Source: Nocardioides sp.
Lineage (GTDB): Bacteria; Actinomycetota; Actinomycetes; Propionibacteriales; Nocardioidaceae
Length of the DNA: 39,080 nucleotides
Reading direction: 5' to 3'
NCBI GenBank assembly: GCA_020636915.1
Contig: JACJWV010000025.1
Span: 1-39,080 of the forward strand
A program made the translations under genes and the position numbers. Under the pieces are notes generated by a model. That model searched no databases. It was given only the letters and a program-made list of their open reading frames with translations, and was not told the origin of the DNA. This document shows, one piece after another, positions 21,314-28,658 of the stretch (position 1 is its first letter; every line of letters starts with the position of its first letter).

Positions 21314-22357
21314 TCAGACCAGGACCTCGGTCACCGGCAGCGAGGAGTCCGCGGGCAGGTCGAGCGAGGACGGGGTGCGGCCCCGGGCGACCATCTCGGC
21401 GCCGAGCGCGGCCACCATGGCGCCGTTGTCGGTGCACAGCCCCGGGCGGGGGACGCGGACCCGGATGCCCCGCGCGGCGGCGCGCTCCTCCGCCATCGCC
21501 CGCAGCCGGGAGTTCGCGGCGACACCGCCGCCGATGAGGATGTCGTCGATGCCCTGGGTGACCGCGGCGTCGACCGCCTTGCGGGTGAGCACGTCGCAGA
21601 CCGCCTCCTGGAAGGACGCGGCGACGTCGTTGACCGGCACCGGCTCCCCCGAGCGCTCGCGGGCCTCGACCCAGCGGGCGACCGCGGTCTTGAGGCCGGA
21701 GAAGGAGAAGTCGAAGCGGTGCCGCTCGAGATCGCGACGCGCGGTGAGACCGCGCGGGAAGTCGATCGCGACGCCGTCGCCCTCACGCGCGGCCCGGTCG
21801 ATGTGCGGCCCGCCCGGGAAGGGCAGCCCGAGCAGCCGCGCCACCTTGTCGAAGGCCTCACCGGCCGCGTCGTCGATGGTGGCGCCGAGCGGGTCGACGC
21901 CGGAGGTGACGTCCTCGACCCGCAGCAGGGACGAGTGGCCGCCGCTGACCAGCATCGCCAGGCAGGGCTCCGGCAGCGGCCCGTGCTCGAGCTGGTCGAC
22001 CGCGACGTGGGCGGCGAGGTGGTTGACGCCGTAGAGCGGCTTGCCGAGCCCGATCGCCAGGGCCTTGGCCGCCGCGACGCCGACCATCAGGGCGCCGGCG
22101 AGGCCGGGACCGCTGGTCACCGCGATCGCGTCGACGTCGTGCAGGGCGATGCCGGCGGTCTCGCAGGCCCGCTCGACGGTGGGCACCATCGCCTCCAGGT
22201 GGGCCCGGCTCGCGACCTCGGGGACGACCCCGCCGAACCGGGCGTGCTCGTCGACGCTGCTCGCGACCGCGTCGGCCAGCAGCGTGTGACCGCGCACGAC
22301 GCCGACGCCGGTCTCGTCGCAGGAGGTCTCGATCCCGAGGACCAGAGGCTCGCTCAT
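21314..22357 (-). CDS. tsaD: tRNA threonylcarbamoyladenosine transferase subunit TsaD (347 aa)
   Basis: Catalytic subunit of the t6A complex, which moves the threonylcarbamoyl group onto A37 of ANN-decoding tRNAs in the cytosol. The N-terminal LGIETSCDETGVGVV, the metal-binding NHLAAHVAV (HxxxH), LVSGGHSSL and the C-terminal GVAANSRLR are all intact. The ATG at 22357 is preceded by GAGGA with good spacing; the open frame upstream lacks family residues. It shares orientation with tsaB and rimI but is separated from them by an inserted phosphatase gene on the other strand, so it needs its own promoter. Confidence 0.96.
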   Translation of the reverse strand: MSEPLVLGIETSCDETGVGVVRGHTLLADAVASSVDEHARFGGVVPEVASRAHLEAMVPTVERACETAGIALHDVDAIAVTSGPGLAGALMVGVAAAKALAIGLGKPLYGVNHLAAHVAVDQLEHGPLPEPCLAMLVSGGHSSLLRVEDVTSGVDPLGATIDDAAGEAFDKVARLLGLPFPGGPHIDRAAREGDGVAIDFPRGLTARRDLERHRFDFSFSGLKTAVARWVEARERSGEPVPVNDVAASFQEAVCDVLTRKAVDAAVTQGIDDILIGGGVAANSRLRAMAEERAAARGIRVRVPRPGLCTDNGAMVAALGAEMVARGRTPSSLDLPADSSLPVTEVLV

Positions 22358-22466
22358 GGGCACATCCTCACACCTGCCCGAACGGGCACCCACGTCCGTC
22401 TAGGCAGGGAGCGGGCTCGGGCGTACTTTGTCCCGGTCAACCTCCCAGCTCGACACCAGGAGCACC

Positions 22467-24119
22467 ATGCGACTCTCGGGACGCACCGGCACGCGCGCGC
22501 TCGTCGCGGCCGTCTCAGCCACCACCCTCGTCGTCGGCGTCGCCGCCACCGCGGACGCCCGCGACGACGCCCACCTGACCCCGCACACCCACTTCGTGGT
22601 GCAGCCGCTGAACCCCGACGGGTCGACGCCGCCGCCCAACGCGAACGGCGAGAAGATCCCGAACATCGACTCGGTCAAGGCGACGATCCGCAAGTACTAC
22701 AACGCGACCGGCGGCATCGCGGACAAGTCCAGCTCCCCCTACATCTCCGAGCTGCAGGGCATCGAGCAGGCGATCCTGGCCCAGCTGCCCGACCCCGCGC
22801 CCGCGGCCCACCTGGCGGTGGTCTTCGACGCCGACGACACGACGCTGTGGACCTACGACATGGAGGACGCGGCGATGCACTTCAACTTCGACCCCGCCCT
22901 CCAGAACACCTGGGTGCAGGACGAGAAGTTCCCGGCGACGCCGGGCATGCCCGCCCTCGTCCAGGAGGTCGCGGACCGCGGGTACGACGTCTACGGCATC
23001 ACCGGGCGCAGCGCGAGCCAGGAGCCGGCGACCCTCGCCAACCTGGAGAAGGTCGGCTACAGCGCCTTCGACGCCGACAACTTCTACACCAAGTTCGACG
23101 CGACCTCGCCGAAGCCGGACTACCTCGACTGCCACACCAGCGTCGACCCGAACGACGACCCGGCCAAGTGCACGACGGTCGAGTACAAGGCGGGCACCCG
23201 CGCCCACATCGAGTCCACGGGCGAGACGATCGTGCTCAACATCGGCGACCAGTACTCGGACCTCCAGGGCGGGCACGCGCTGCACAGCGTGAAGCTGCCG
23301 AACCCGACGTACTACCTCCCCAGCCCCGACATCCAGGGGGCGCCCGCCTCCGACAGCGAGCTCGCGCTGCCGACCGAGTTCGACATGGCACCCGACGGCT
23401 CCAGCGGCCTCACCACGCCGGGCGACCACATCCCCAACATCGACAACGTCAAGGCCGAGATCCGCGCCTACTACGGCGCCACCAACGGCATCGCGAACAA
23501 GGACGCGTCGCCCTACATCACGCAGATGACCAACATCGCCAAGCGGTGGAAGGCCAAGCTCCACGACATCTGCGCCACCGGCGTGAAGCGCAAGCAGCAC
23601 CCGGCGGTCGTCTTCGACGCCGACGACACCACGCTGTGGACCTACGACATGGAGGACGGGGCGATGAAGTTCAACTTCGACCCGACGCTCCAGAACACCT
23701 GGGTCCAGGAGGGCCGCTTCCCGGCCACGCCGCGGATGCCCGGCGTGGTCCTCGCGGCCGCCAAGGCCGGCTGCAAGATCGTCGGCCTCACCGGACGCAA
23801 CAACGCCCAGCGGGTCGCGACCCTGGACAACCTGGCGAAGTACTACCACGACGCCGACGGCAACCCGCTGTTCAGGTCGGCCTTCTACTTCACCAAGTGG
23901 ACGAGCTCGGACACCCCGCCGGCGTACGTCGACTGCGCGCTCGACGGCAACGACGCCTCGTGCTCGACGATCGACTACAAGGCGTCCACGCGGAAGTACG
24001 TGCAGGACAAGCTCGGACTGCACATCGTGGCGAACTTCGGCGACCAGTTCAGCGACCTGATCGGCGGCTCGTCCGACCGTTCGGTCAAGCTGCCGAACCC
24101 GACCTACTACCTGCCGTAG
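22467..24119 (+). CDS. Secreted tandem HAD-family acid phosphatase (550 aa)
   Basis: A Sec signal peptide (residues 1 to about 31, ending near ATADA) is followed by two homologous halves of about 260 residues. Each half starts with a helical segment (IPNIDSVKATIRKYYNATGG; IPNIDNVKAEIRAYYGATNG) and then has HAD motif I in VVFDADDTTLWTYDMED (Asp121 and Asp384). Motif II is GITGRS / GLTGRN, and motif IV is NIGDQYSDLQGG / NFGDQFSDLIGG. Each half ends in VKLPNPTYYLP. The family is HAD acid phosphatase (subfamily IIIB), acting on phosphate esters outside the cell. Both active sites look complete. AGGAG lies four bases before the ATG. It is the only plus-strand gene within the tsaB-rimI-tsaD block, and its 3' end overlaps rimI by 13 bases. 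Confidence 0.9.
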   Translation: MRLSGRTGTRALVAAVSATTLVVGVAATADARDDAHLTPHTHFVVQPLNPDGSTPPPNANGEKIPNIDSVKATIRKYYNATGGIADKSSSPYISELQGIEQAILAQLPDPAPAAHLAVVFDADDTTLWTYDMEDAAMHFNFDPALQNTWVQDEKFPATPGMPALVQEVADRGYDVYGITGRSASQEPATLANLEKVGYSAFDADNFYTKFDATSPKPDYLDCHTSVDPNDDPAKCTTVEYKAGTRAHIESTGETIVLNIGDQYSDLQGGHALHSVKLPNPTYYLPSPDIQGAPASDSELALPTEFDMAPDGSSGLTTPGDHIPNIDNVKAEIRAYYGATNGIANKDASPYITQMTNIAKRWKAKLHDICATGVKRKQHPAVVFDADDTTLWTYDMEDGAMKFNFDPTLQNTWVQEGRFPATPRMPGVVLAAAKAGCKIVGLTGRNNAQRVATLDNLAKYYHDADGNPLFRSAFYFTKWTSSDTPPAYVDCALDGNDASCSTIDYKASTRKYVQDKLGLHIVANFGDQFSDLIGGSSDRSVKLPNPTYYLP

Positions 24120-24571
24120 GAGCAGGAAGGCCCGAGCCCGAGGCGGAGGACGACCGCAGTGGCGCCGTCGCGGTAGTAGCGGCGGCGCTGGTCGACCTCC
24201 ACGAAGCCCCGGGCGGCGTAGAAGGCCAGCGCACCCGCGTTGTCCTCGCGCACCTCGAGCAGCAGCCGGTCGGCGCCGCCCTCCCGGGCGGTGCCGACCA
24301 CGGCCTCCAGGAGGGCGGTCGCCAGGCCGGTACGGCGGTGCGCCGGGTCGACCGCGATGCGCTGGAGCTCTGCGATGTCGGCGACGACGCTGACGACGGC
24401 GTGGCCCACCACGGCGCCGCCCAGGTCGGCGACGAGGTAGTCGACGGTCGGCAGGTTGCCGGCCAGCCCCTCGGCGACCAGCCCCTCGGACCAGGCGTCG
24501 GCGCCCAGGTTGTCGCGCTCGAGCGCGGCGACCGCCGCGACGTCCTCCGAGGTCGCCGGCCGGACGGTCAC
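24107..24571 (-). CDS. rimI: Ribosomal protein-alanine N-acetyltransferase RimI-like (154 aa)
   Basis: GNAT-fold enzyme. The acetyl-CoA-binding segment is LQRIAVDPAHRRTGLATALLEAVV, then LLEVREDNAGALAFYAARGFVEVDQRRRYY, the C-terminal motif of RimI proteins that acetylate the N-terminus of ribosomal S18. The GTG start at 24571 overlaps the tsaB stop by four bases, so it is translationally coupled to tsaB, the conserved actinobacterial arrangement. The 3' end overlaps the convergent phosphatase gene by 13 bases, and the last residues (SCSYGR) are encoded in that overlap. Confidence 0.92.
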   Translation of the reverse strand: MTVRPATSEDVAAVAALERDNLGADAWSEGLVAEGLAGNLPTVDYLVADLGGAVVGHAVVSVVADIAELQRIAVDPAHRRTGLATALLEAVVGTAREGGADRLLLEVREDNAGALAFYAARGFVEVDQRRRYYRDGATAVVLRLGLGPSCSYGR

Positions 24572-25206
24572 GACACCCGTTTCGGCGCGTGCGGGGCGTC
24601 GGCGTCGGGGCGGCGCAGGTAGAGCGGCTCGGGGTCGCGCAGCTCGGCGAGCTCCTCGGCGACGGTGCGCGCCAGCCAGCCGGCGCTCGGCGCGGTCGGA
24701 CCCACCCGCAGGGGGAACGCCTCGACGTACAGTGCCGCCCCCGGCCCGACCGCGGGGATGTCGGTCGCGAGGTCCGCGGGGCGACCCACGACGGGCCCGT
24801 CGAGGCGCGCGCCCCGCTCGTCGTAGGACGCGAGGTAGACCTCCTTGCGGCGTGCGTCCGTGGCCACGACGAAGTCCCGGTCGACGGCACCCGTCGCGAC
24901 GGCCTCGACGGCCAGGACGTCGAGCGAGCACACGCCGTACACGGGGATCTCCAGCGCGAAGCCGAGCGTGCGTGCGGTCACCAGTCCCACCCGCAGGCCG
25001 GTGAACGGCCCCGGTCCGACTCCCACCGCGATCGCAGTGAGGTCCTGTCGCACGATCGCGGCCTGGGCGAGAGCCCGCTCGATGAGCGGCGCGAGCTGCT
25101 CGGCGTGCTTGAGGGCCCGCTCGGCGGTCAGGTCGACGACGACGTCCTCCCCGTCGTGGAGGGCGACGGTGACGAACGGCGTGGCCGTGTCGAGGGCGAG
25201 GAGCAC
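24568..25206 (-). CDS. tsaB: tRNA threonylcarbamoyladenosine biosynthesis protein TsaB (212 aa)
   Basis: ASKHA-fold partner of TsaD in t6A synthesis. The N-terminus LLALDTATPFVTVAL, the KHAEQLAPLIERAL helix and GVGPGPFTGLRVGLVTARTLGFAL are diagnostic. The GTG at 25206 has no ribosome binding site; TAGCCT lies six bases before it, pointing to a leaderless mRNA. It is coupled to rimI. In many actinobacteria tsaE and alr lie just upstream; here they are absent, and a 310-base gene-free stretch and a DinB gene lie there instead. Confidence 0.95.
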   Translation of the reverse strand: MLLALDTATPFVTVALHDGEDVVVDLTAERALKHAEQLAPLIERALAQAAIVRQDLTAIAVGVGPGPFTGLRVGLVTARTLGFALEIPVYGVCSLDVLAVEAVATGAVDRDFVVATDARRKEVYLASYDERGARLDGPVVGRPADLATDIPAVGPGAALYVEAFPLRVGPTAPSAGWLARTVAEELAELRDPEPLYLRRPDADAPHAPKRVS

Positions 25207-25212
25207 GCGCCG

Positions 25213-25218
25213 AGGCTA
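25213..25218 (-). promoter_or_regulatory. Candidate -10 of a leaderless promoter for tsaB
   Basis: TAGCCT (TAnnnT) on the minus strand ends six bases before the GTG at 25206, and no Shine-Dalgarno is present. Confidence 0.4.
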
Positions 25219-25294
25219 ACGCGTCACCGTTTCCTTGCTGACTTGTGGATGTGCCGTGGACCGGGTGTGGGAGTCGGCGCCCTACTGTCGTGCT

Positions 25295-25480
25295 GTCGGT
25301 GGGGGAACAAGCCGACACCGACGGGCTCCGGAGGGAGGGGCCCGACGGCACAGCAGTACCCGGCCGGACACCACACCGCGGAGCGTGGGGATCCGCGGGC
25401 GCACCGGGGGGAGCGCCAGCGGTGGTCCGGCAGGCCCGCTCCGCGCGCCCGGTTCCCCGGGAAGGCGGGGCGGGCCTTCT
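25295..25480 (+). ncRNA. Candidate structured RNA with terminator-like end
   Basis: The gene-free stretch 25207-25516 holds a dense series of stems. They are GTCGGTG/CACCGAC (25295-25322), GGGCTCC/GGGGCCC (25323-25343), a long-range GCCGGAC/GTCCGGC (25363-25369 with 25425-25431) enclosing two short hairpins, and a 12-base stem with one G.U (25433-25444 with 25465-25476) followed by TTCT. A -10-like TACTGT lies at 25283. The set looks like a small RNA of about 190 bases read rightward. The last hairpin could instead end the minus-strand DinB transcript. I match it to no known RNA family. High GC content makes chance pairing common, so confidence is low. Confidence 0.35.
25433..25476. terminator. 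Strong hairpin downstream of the DinB gene
   Basis: Twelve-base stem GGCCCGCTCCGC/GCGGGGCGGGCC with an inner small stem, 40 bases past the DinB stop on the minus strand, and followed on the plus strand by TTCT. It may serve the DinB operon or a rightward RNA. Confidence 0.5.
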
Positions 25481-25516
25481 GCGTGCCCGGACCTGCGACC
25501 GGAACCGCGGCGGGGT

Positions 25517-26068
25517 TCAGGCGCCGCCCAGCTCCACGACGATGTCGAGGTGGCCCGCGTGCCGGGCGTACTCGGCCAGCACGTGGAAGCAGATCCACTC
25601 CAGCGTCGGCGGGTCCGCCGCGAACCTGCCTCCCGGCGAGGCGGTGGCGTCGAGCGGGAAGTCGCGCAGCACCCCACGGGTCCGCTCGGCGACGGCCCAC
25701 AGGCGGGCGACGAGCTCCTCGCCGGTCACGTCGTCGGCGACGGCCCAGCGGCCACCCGGCTCGACGTCGCCCCCGGCGTTCCACGGCTCGTCGACGGTCC
25801 AGTCACCCCACGGCTCGGGGACGTCCTCGCCGAGGAACCCCCACACGAACCAGCGCTGCTCCATGTGGAGCACGTGGCTGAGCAGCTCGATCGGGGTCCA
25901 GCCCGACGCCAGGCGCGTGGTCCGGCGCTCCTCCGCGCTCAGGCGCAGCACGGCGTTCGCGATGTCGTCGCGGACCCAGTCCAGGTAGGCCGACCACCGG
26001 GCCGCTCCGGCCGCCCCGTGCTTGCTCGGCTCCCCGTCGGCTCGCGCGACCCGCTTGTCCTCGCTCAC
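25517..26068 (-). CDS. DinB/DUF664-family protein (183 aa)
   Basis: Four-helix DinB-like fold, related to mycothiol- and bacillithiol-dependent transferases and maleylpyruvate isomerases. The metal-binding His pattern is visible as LLSHVLHMEQRWFVWGFLGE in the first half and FHVLAEYARHAGHLDIV near the end. The WTPIELLSHV helix is typical of the DUF664 branch. In a mycothiol-making host it could be a thiol transferase, but no substrate is known. Its GTG start overlaps the stop of the upstream LuxR regulator by four bases (GTGA), so the two proteins are made together. Confidence 0.8.
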   Translation of the reverse strand: MSEDKRVARADGEPSKHGAAGAARWSAYLDWVRDDIANAVLRLSAEERRTTRLASGWTPIELLSHVLHMEQRWFVWGFLGEDVPEPWGDWTVDEPWNAGGDVEPGGRWAVADDVTGEELVARLWAVAERTRGVLRDFPLDATASPGGRFAADPPTLEWICFHVLAEYARHAGHLDIVVELGGA

Positions 26069-26718
26069 CCGTCGATGGTGCCAGTGGTCGGGAAGCCGTG
26101 CTCGACACCCCAGGCGACCGCCTGTGTGCGACTGCTCACGCCGATCTTGCGGTAGGTCGAGCGGATCAGCGACTTCACCGTGTTGATGCTGAGGTAGAGC
26201 TCCTCGGCGACCTCGTCGTTCGAGCGCCCGCGGACGATCAGCCCCAGGACGTCCAGCTCGCGCGGGGAGAGGCTGACGTCGCGACCGAGCTGGCGCCGCC
26301 GGTCGGCCTGGTTGTCGAGGTCGGCCTGCGAGCCGTCCTCGAGGTGGCCGGCGGCGAAGGCCTCGACCGTCGCGACCAGCTCCTCGCCCTCGACGTCCAT
26401 TCCGATCGACGCGATCGCACCCATCGCGAGCGCCCGGGCGGTGAGCCCGGGCTGGAGCTCGCGCGACAGCGCGAGCACGCGACCGGGCTGCGCCTTGACC
26501 GCCGTCTCCAGGTCCTTCCCGTCCCCCTCGTGCAGCCCGAGGACGTCGTAGAGGATCACGTCGACGTCACGCAGGTCGCGATCGGGCCCGCCGACGTCGA
26601 CGACGTCGATGCGCTCGGCGTACGTCGCCAGCAGGCTGTGGACGCCAGCACGCACGATGGCTTGGTCGGTCAGCAGGGCCACACGGATGGCGCGGGACCA
26701 GCGGGCCGCGGGCGGCAT
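26065..26718 (-). CDS. LuxR-family regulator with degenerate receiver domain (217 aa)
   Basis: The C-terminal 65 residues are a NarL/LuxR helix-turn-helix (LSPRELDVLGLIVRGRSNDEVAEELYLSINTVKSLIRSTYRKIGVSSRTQAVAWGVEHG). The N-terminal 115 residues follow receiver topology (IRVALLTDQAIVRAGVHSLL, then VILYDVLG with Asp58). However, the acidic pair is reduced to one Asp, and the conserved Lys near the fifth strand is missing (ASIGMD). Phosphorylation is doubtful and the regulator may work without a kinase; no kinase gene is adjacent. I choose the ATG at 26718, which has GAGG eight bases ahead; a GTG at 26745 would add nine residues. It is coupled to the DinB gene by a four-base overlap. Confidence 0.82.
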   Translation of the reverse strand: MPPAARWSRAIRVALLTDQAIVRAGVHSLLATYAERIDVVDVGGPDRDLRDVDVILYDVLGLHEGDGKDLETAVKAQPGRVLALSRELQPGLTARALAMGAIASIGMDVEGEELVATVEAFAAGHLEDGSQADLDNQADRRRQLGRDVSLSPRELDVLGLIVRGRSNDEVAEELYLSINTVKSLIRSTYRKIGVSSRTQAVAWGVEHGFPTTGTIDG

Positions 26719-26817
26719 GCTCATCACCTCGTCGGGATCGTTCACCAGGTCGGATTCCCGGCTCCGGGACCGCCGAAACGCGGACTGGACCGGCCGTGAC
26801 CGAACCCACGACGGGGC

Positions 26818-27897
26818 CTACTCCACGCGGTTGCCGTCCTCGTCCCAGTGCTCGGCGACCTTCTTGCTCGGCTGCACCCGGGGCGGCTCGCCCGGCATCT
26901 TGGGGTAGTCGGGCGGGAAGTTGAGCTCGCCTCCCGGCAGCTCCTCCCACAGGCGCAGCAGCGGCTCGAGGGAGTAGGCGGTGTCGTCGATCGTCGCCCA
27001 GGGGTCGCCCTCCGCGACCCGGTCGGGCACCGTGAACAGGTTGTAGTCACCCGGGTCGGTCACACCGGCGAGCTCCTCCCAGGTCACCGGTGTCGACACC
27101 GGTGCGCCGGGAAGTGGCCGCAGCGAGTAGGCGGAGGCGATCGTCCGGTCGCGGTTGTTCTGGTTGAAGTCGACGAAGATGCGCTCGCCGCGCTCCTCCT
27201 TCCACCAGTCGACCGTCACGCCGTCGTCGCGCCGCGCCAGCTCGCGGCCGAACCCGATCGCCGCGTGCCGCACGTCGGTGAACTCCCAGCGTGGCTCGAT
27301 GCGCACGTAGACGTGCACGCCGCGGTTGCCCGACGTCTTGGGGTAGCCGCGGAGCCCGAGCTCCTCGAGCAGCTCGCGTGCCACGCCCGCGACCCGCACC
27401 GCGTCGGAGAACGACGTGCCGGGCTGCGGGTCGAGGTCGATGCGCAGCTCGTCGGGGTGGTCGACGTCGCCGCGGCGGACCGGCCACGGGTGGAAGACGA
27501 GGGTCCCCATGTGGGCGCACCACACCGGGACCGCGATCTCGGTCGGGCAGATCTCGTCGGCGGTGCGTCCCGAGGGGAAGGTGACCTGCACGGTCTCGAG
27601 GTAGTCAGGGGCGCCCTTCGGCACCCGCTTCTGGTAGAACGCGTCGGCGTCCTTGTCCTGCGGCCCGGTCGCCAGCCGCATGCCCGGGCGCACACCCGAC
27701 GTCCACCGCTCCAGCGCCGTCGGGCGGTCGCGCAGCGCGCGCATCAGTCCGTCGCCGACGCTGGCGAAGAACTCGGCGACCATCAGCTTGGTCACCTCAG
27801 GGGTGCGGTCGGTGGCCTCGTAGATCACCCGTTCCGGGCTCGAGACGCGGACCGCGCGTCCGCCGGCGTCGACCTCGGCTGCGGGTGGCTTGGCCAT
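26818..27897 (-). CDS. Stand-alone LigD-type polymerase/primase domain protein (359 aa)
   Basis: Archaeo-eukaryotic primase-fold polymerase as in the PolDom of LigD. The catalytic acidic motif is ELRIDLDPQPGTSF. The family motifs GYPKTSGNRGVHVYVRI, VFHPWPVRRGDVDHPDELRIDLDP and IFVDFNQNNRDRTIASAYSLRPLPGAPVSTPVTWEEL are all present. No ligase or nuclease domain is attached and no ku gene is adjacent. It may act in end joining or repair with partners elsewhere, like the separate LigD-Pol/Prim-PolC proteins of mycobacteria. The ATG at 27897 begins the family sequence; TAAGGT lies seven bases ahead, suggesting a leaderless mRNA. It is divergent from a GNAT-like gene only 28 bases away. Confidence 0.9.
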   Translation of the reverse strand: MAKPPAAEVDAGGRAVRVSSPERVIYEATDRTPEVTKLMVAEFFASVGDGLMRALRDRPTALERWTSGVRPGMRLATGPQDKDADAFYQKRVPKGAPDYLETVQVTFPSGRTADEICPTEIAVPVWCAHMGTLVFHPWPVRRGDVDHPDELRIDLDPQPGTSFSDAVRVAGVARELLEELGLRGYPKTSGNRGVHVYVRIEPRWEFTDVRHAAIGFGRELARRDDGVTVDWWKEERGERIFVDFNQNNRDRTIASAYSLRPLPGAPVSTPVTWEELAGVTDPGDYNLFTVPDRVAEGDPWATIDDTAYSLEPLLRLWEELPGGELNFPPDYPKMPGEPPRVQPSKKVAEHWDEDGNRVE

Positions 27898-27904
27898 GCG
27901 CACG

Positions 27905-27910
27905 ACCTTA
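27905..27910 (-). promoter_or_regulatory. Candidate -10 of a leaderless promoter for the LigD-type polymerase
   Basis: TAAGGT (TAnnnT) on the minus strand ends seven bases before the ATG at 27897. It overlaps a possible plus-strand -10 (TAGGAC, 27909-27914) for the divergent gene, so the two promoters are probably mutually exclusive. Confidence 0.4.
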
Positions 27911-27925
27911 GGACACAGTTCCGAC

Positions 27926-28537
27926 GTGGACCCCCGGCTGAGGGCGGCCGTCGCCGCCAGCGTCGCCTGGTACGACGACGTGTTCGCCGCCCTCCGCATC
28001 CCGGTCGCCCGCCGGGGCGAACTGTGGGTCGCGGGCGGTCCTCCCCCGCCGTACCACTCGGCGGTCAAGACCCTCGTGCCCGGCGTCGCCACCGAGGACG
28101 TGCTGGCCGCGATGACGCCCTTCGACCACGGCACCGTCGCCGACTCCTTCGGCGACCAGGACCTGGCACCGCACGGCTTCGACCTGCTCATCGACGCCAC
28201 CTGGCTGCACCGTCCCGGCTCGACGGGCGCGATGCCCGCCGGGTGGCGGGTCGTCGCGGACGCACCGTGGACCGACGGCGTCCCGACCCACCCGCGGATG
28301 ACCTTCCTGGGCCGCCACGACGGCGGCGACCTGGTCGCCGGCGTGGTGCTCCACGACACCGCCGGCGCGGTCGGTGTCTCCAACGGGTGGAACGCCTCGT
28401 GGACCGACGTGGTCGCCGCCACCGGCGCGGTGCACCCGGGCCGCGACCTCGTCGACTACGCCGCCGGCGACGACCTGGCCGCCGCCCTGGACGCCGGGTT
28501 CGCCGCGCTCGGTCCGCAGCGGGTGTGGCGCCGCTGA
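27926..28537 (+). CDS. GNAT-like N-acetyltransferase fold protein (203 aa)
   Basis: The sequence resembles actinobacterial proteins with a weak GNAT fold: RMTFLGRHDGGDLVAGVVLHD forms the central strands, then a helix. The C-terminal VDYAAGDDLAAALDAGFAALGPQRVW matches the GNAT end motif (GYE...AL..GF..LGP..VW), with Asp-Tyr replacing the usual Gly-Tyr. The acetyl-CoA-binding loop R/QxxGxG/A is not evident, so catalysis is uncertain. The GTG at 27926 is used; the frame upstream overlaps the divergent polymerase gene. It is a single-gene unit ended by a hairpin. Substrate unknown. Confidence 0.7.
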   Translation: MDPRLRAAVAASVAWYDDVFAALRIPVARRGELWVAGGPPPPYHSAVKTLVPGVATEDVLAAMTPFDHGTVADSFGDQDLAPHGFDLLIDATWLHRPGSTGAMPAGWRVVADAPWTDGVPTHPRMTFLGRHDGGDLVAGVVLHDTAGAVGVSNGWNASWTDVVAATGAVHPGRDLVDYAAGDDLAAALDAGFAALGPQRVWRR

Positions 28538-28594
28538 CCGGTCGGGCGTGCTGATCGCCCCATGGTGGTCCTCGAGCCCCGCTGGCCCGTCGAA

Positions 28595-28650
28595 CGCGGG
28601 ACGTCATCACGATCGTGGTGACGGTTGCTCGGATGTGATGACCTCCCGCG
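28595..28650. terminator. Bidirectional terminator-like hairpin
   Basis: CGCGGGACGTCATCAC (28595-28610) pairs with GTGATGACCTCCCGCG (28635-28650) at 15 of 16 positions, across a 24-base loop. It lies between the convergent GNAT-like gene (ends 28537) and the deoxyribosyltransferase-like gene (ends 28659). Confidence 0.7.
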
Positions 28651-28658
28651 TCCGCCCC

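Noticed and set aside
25323..25343. 4.5S (SRP) RNA loop, because GGCTCCGGAGGGAGGGGCC looks slightly like the SRP domain IV
   Set aside because: The conserved GNRA tetraloop and the asymmetric loop sequence of SRP RNA are not present in the right order.
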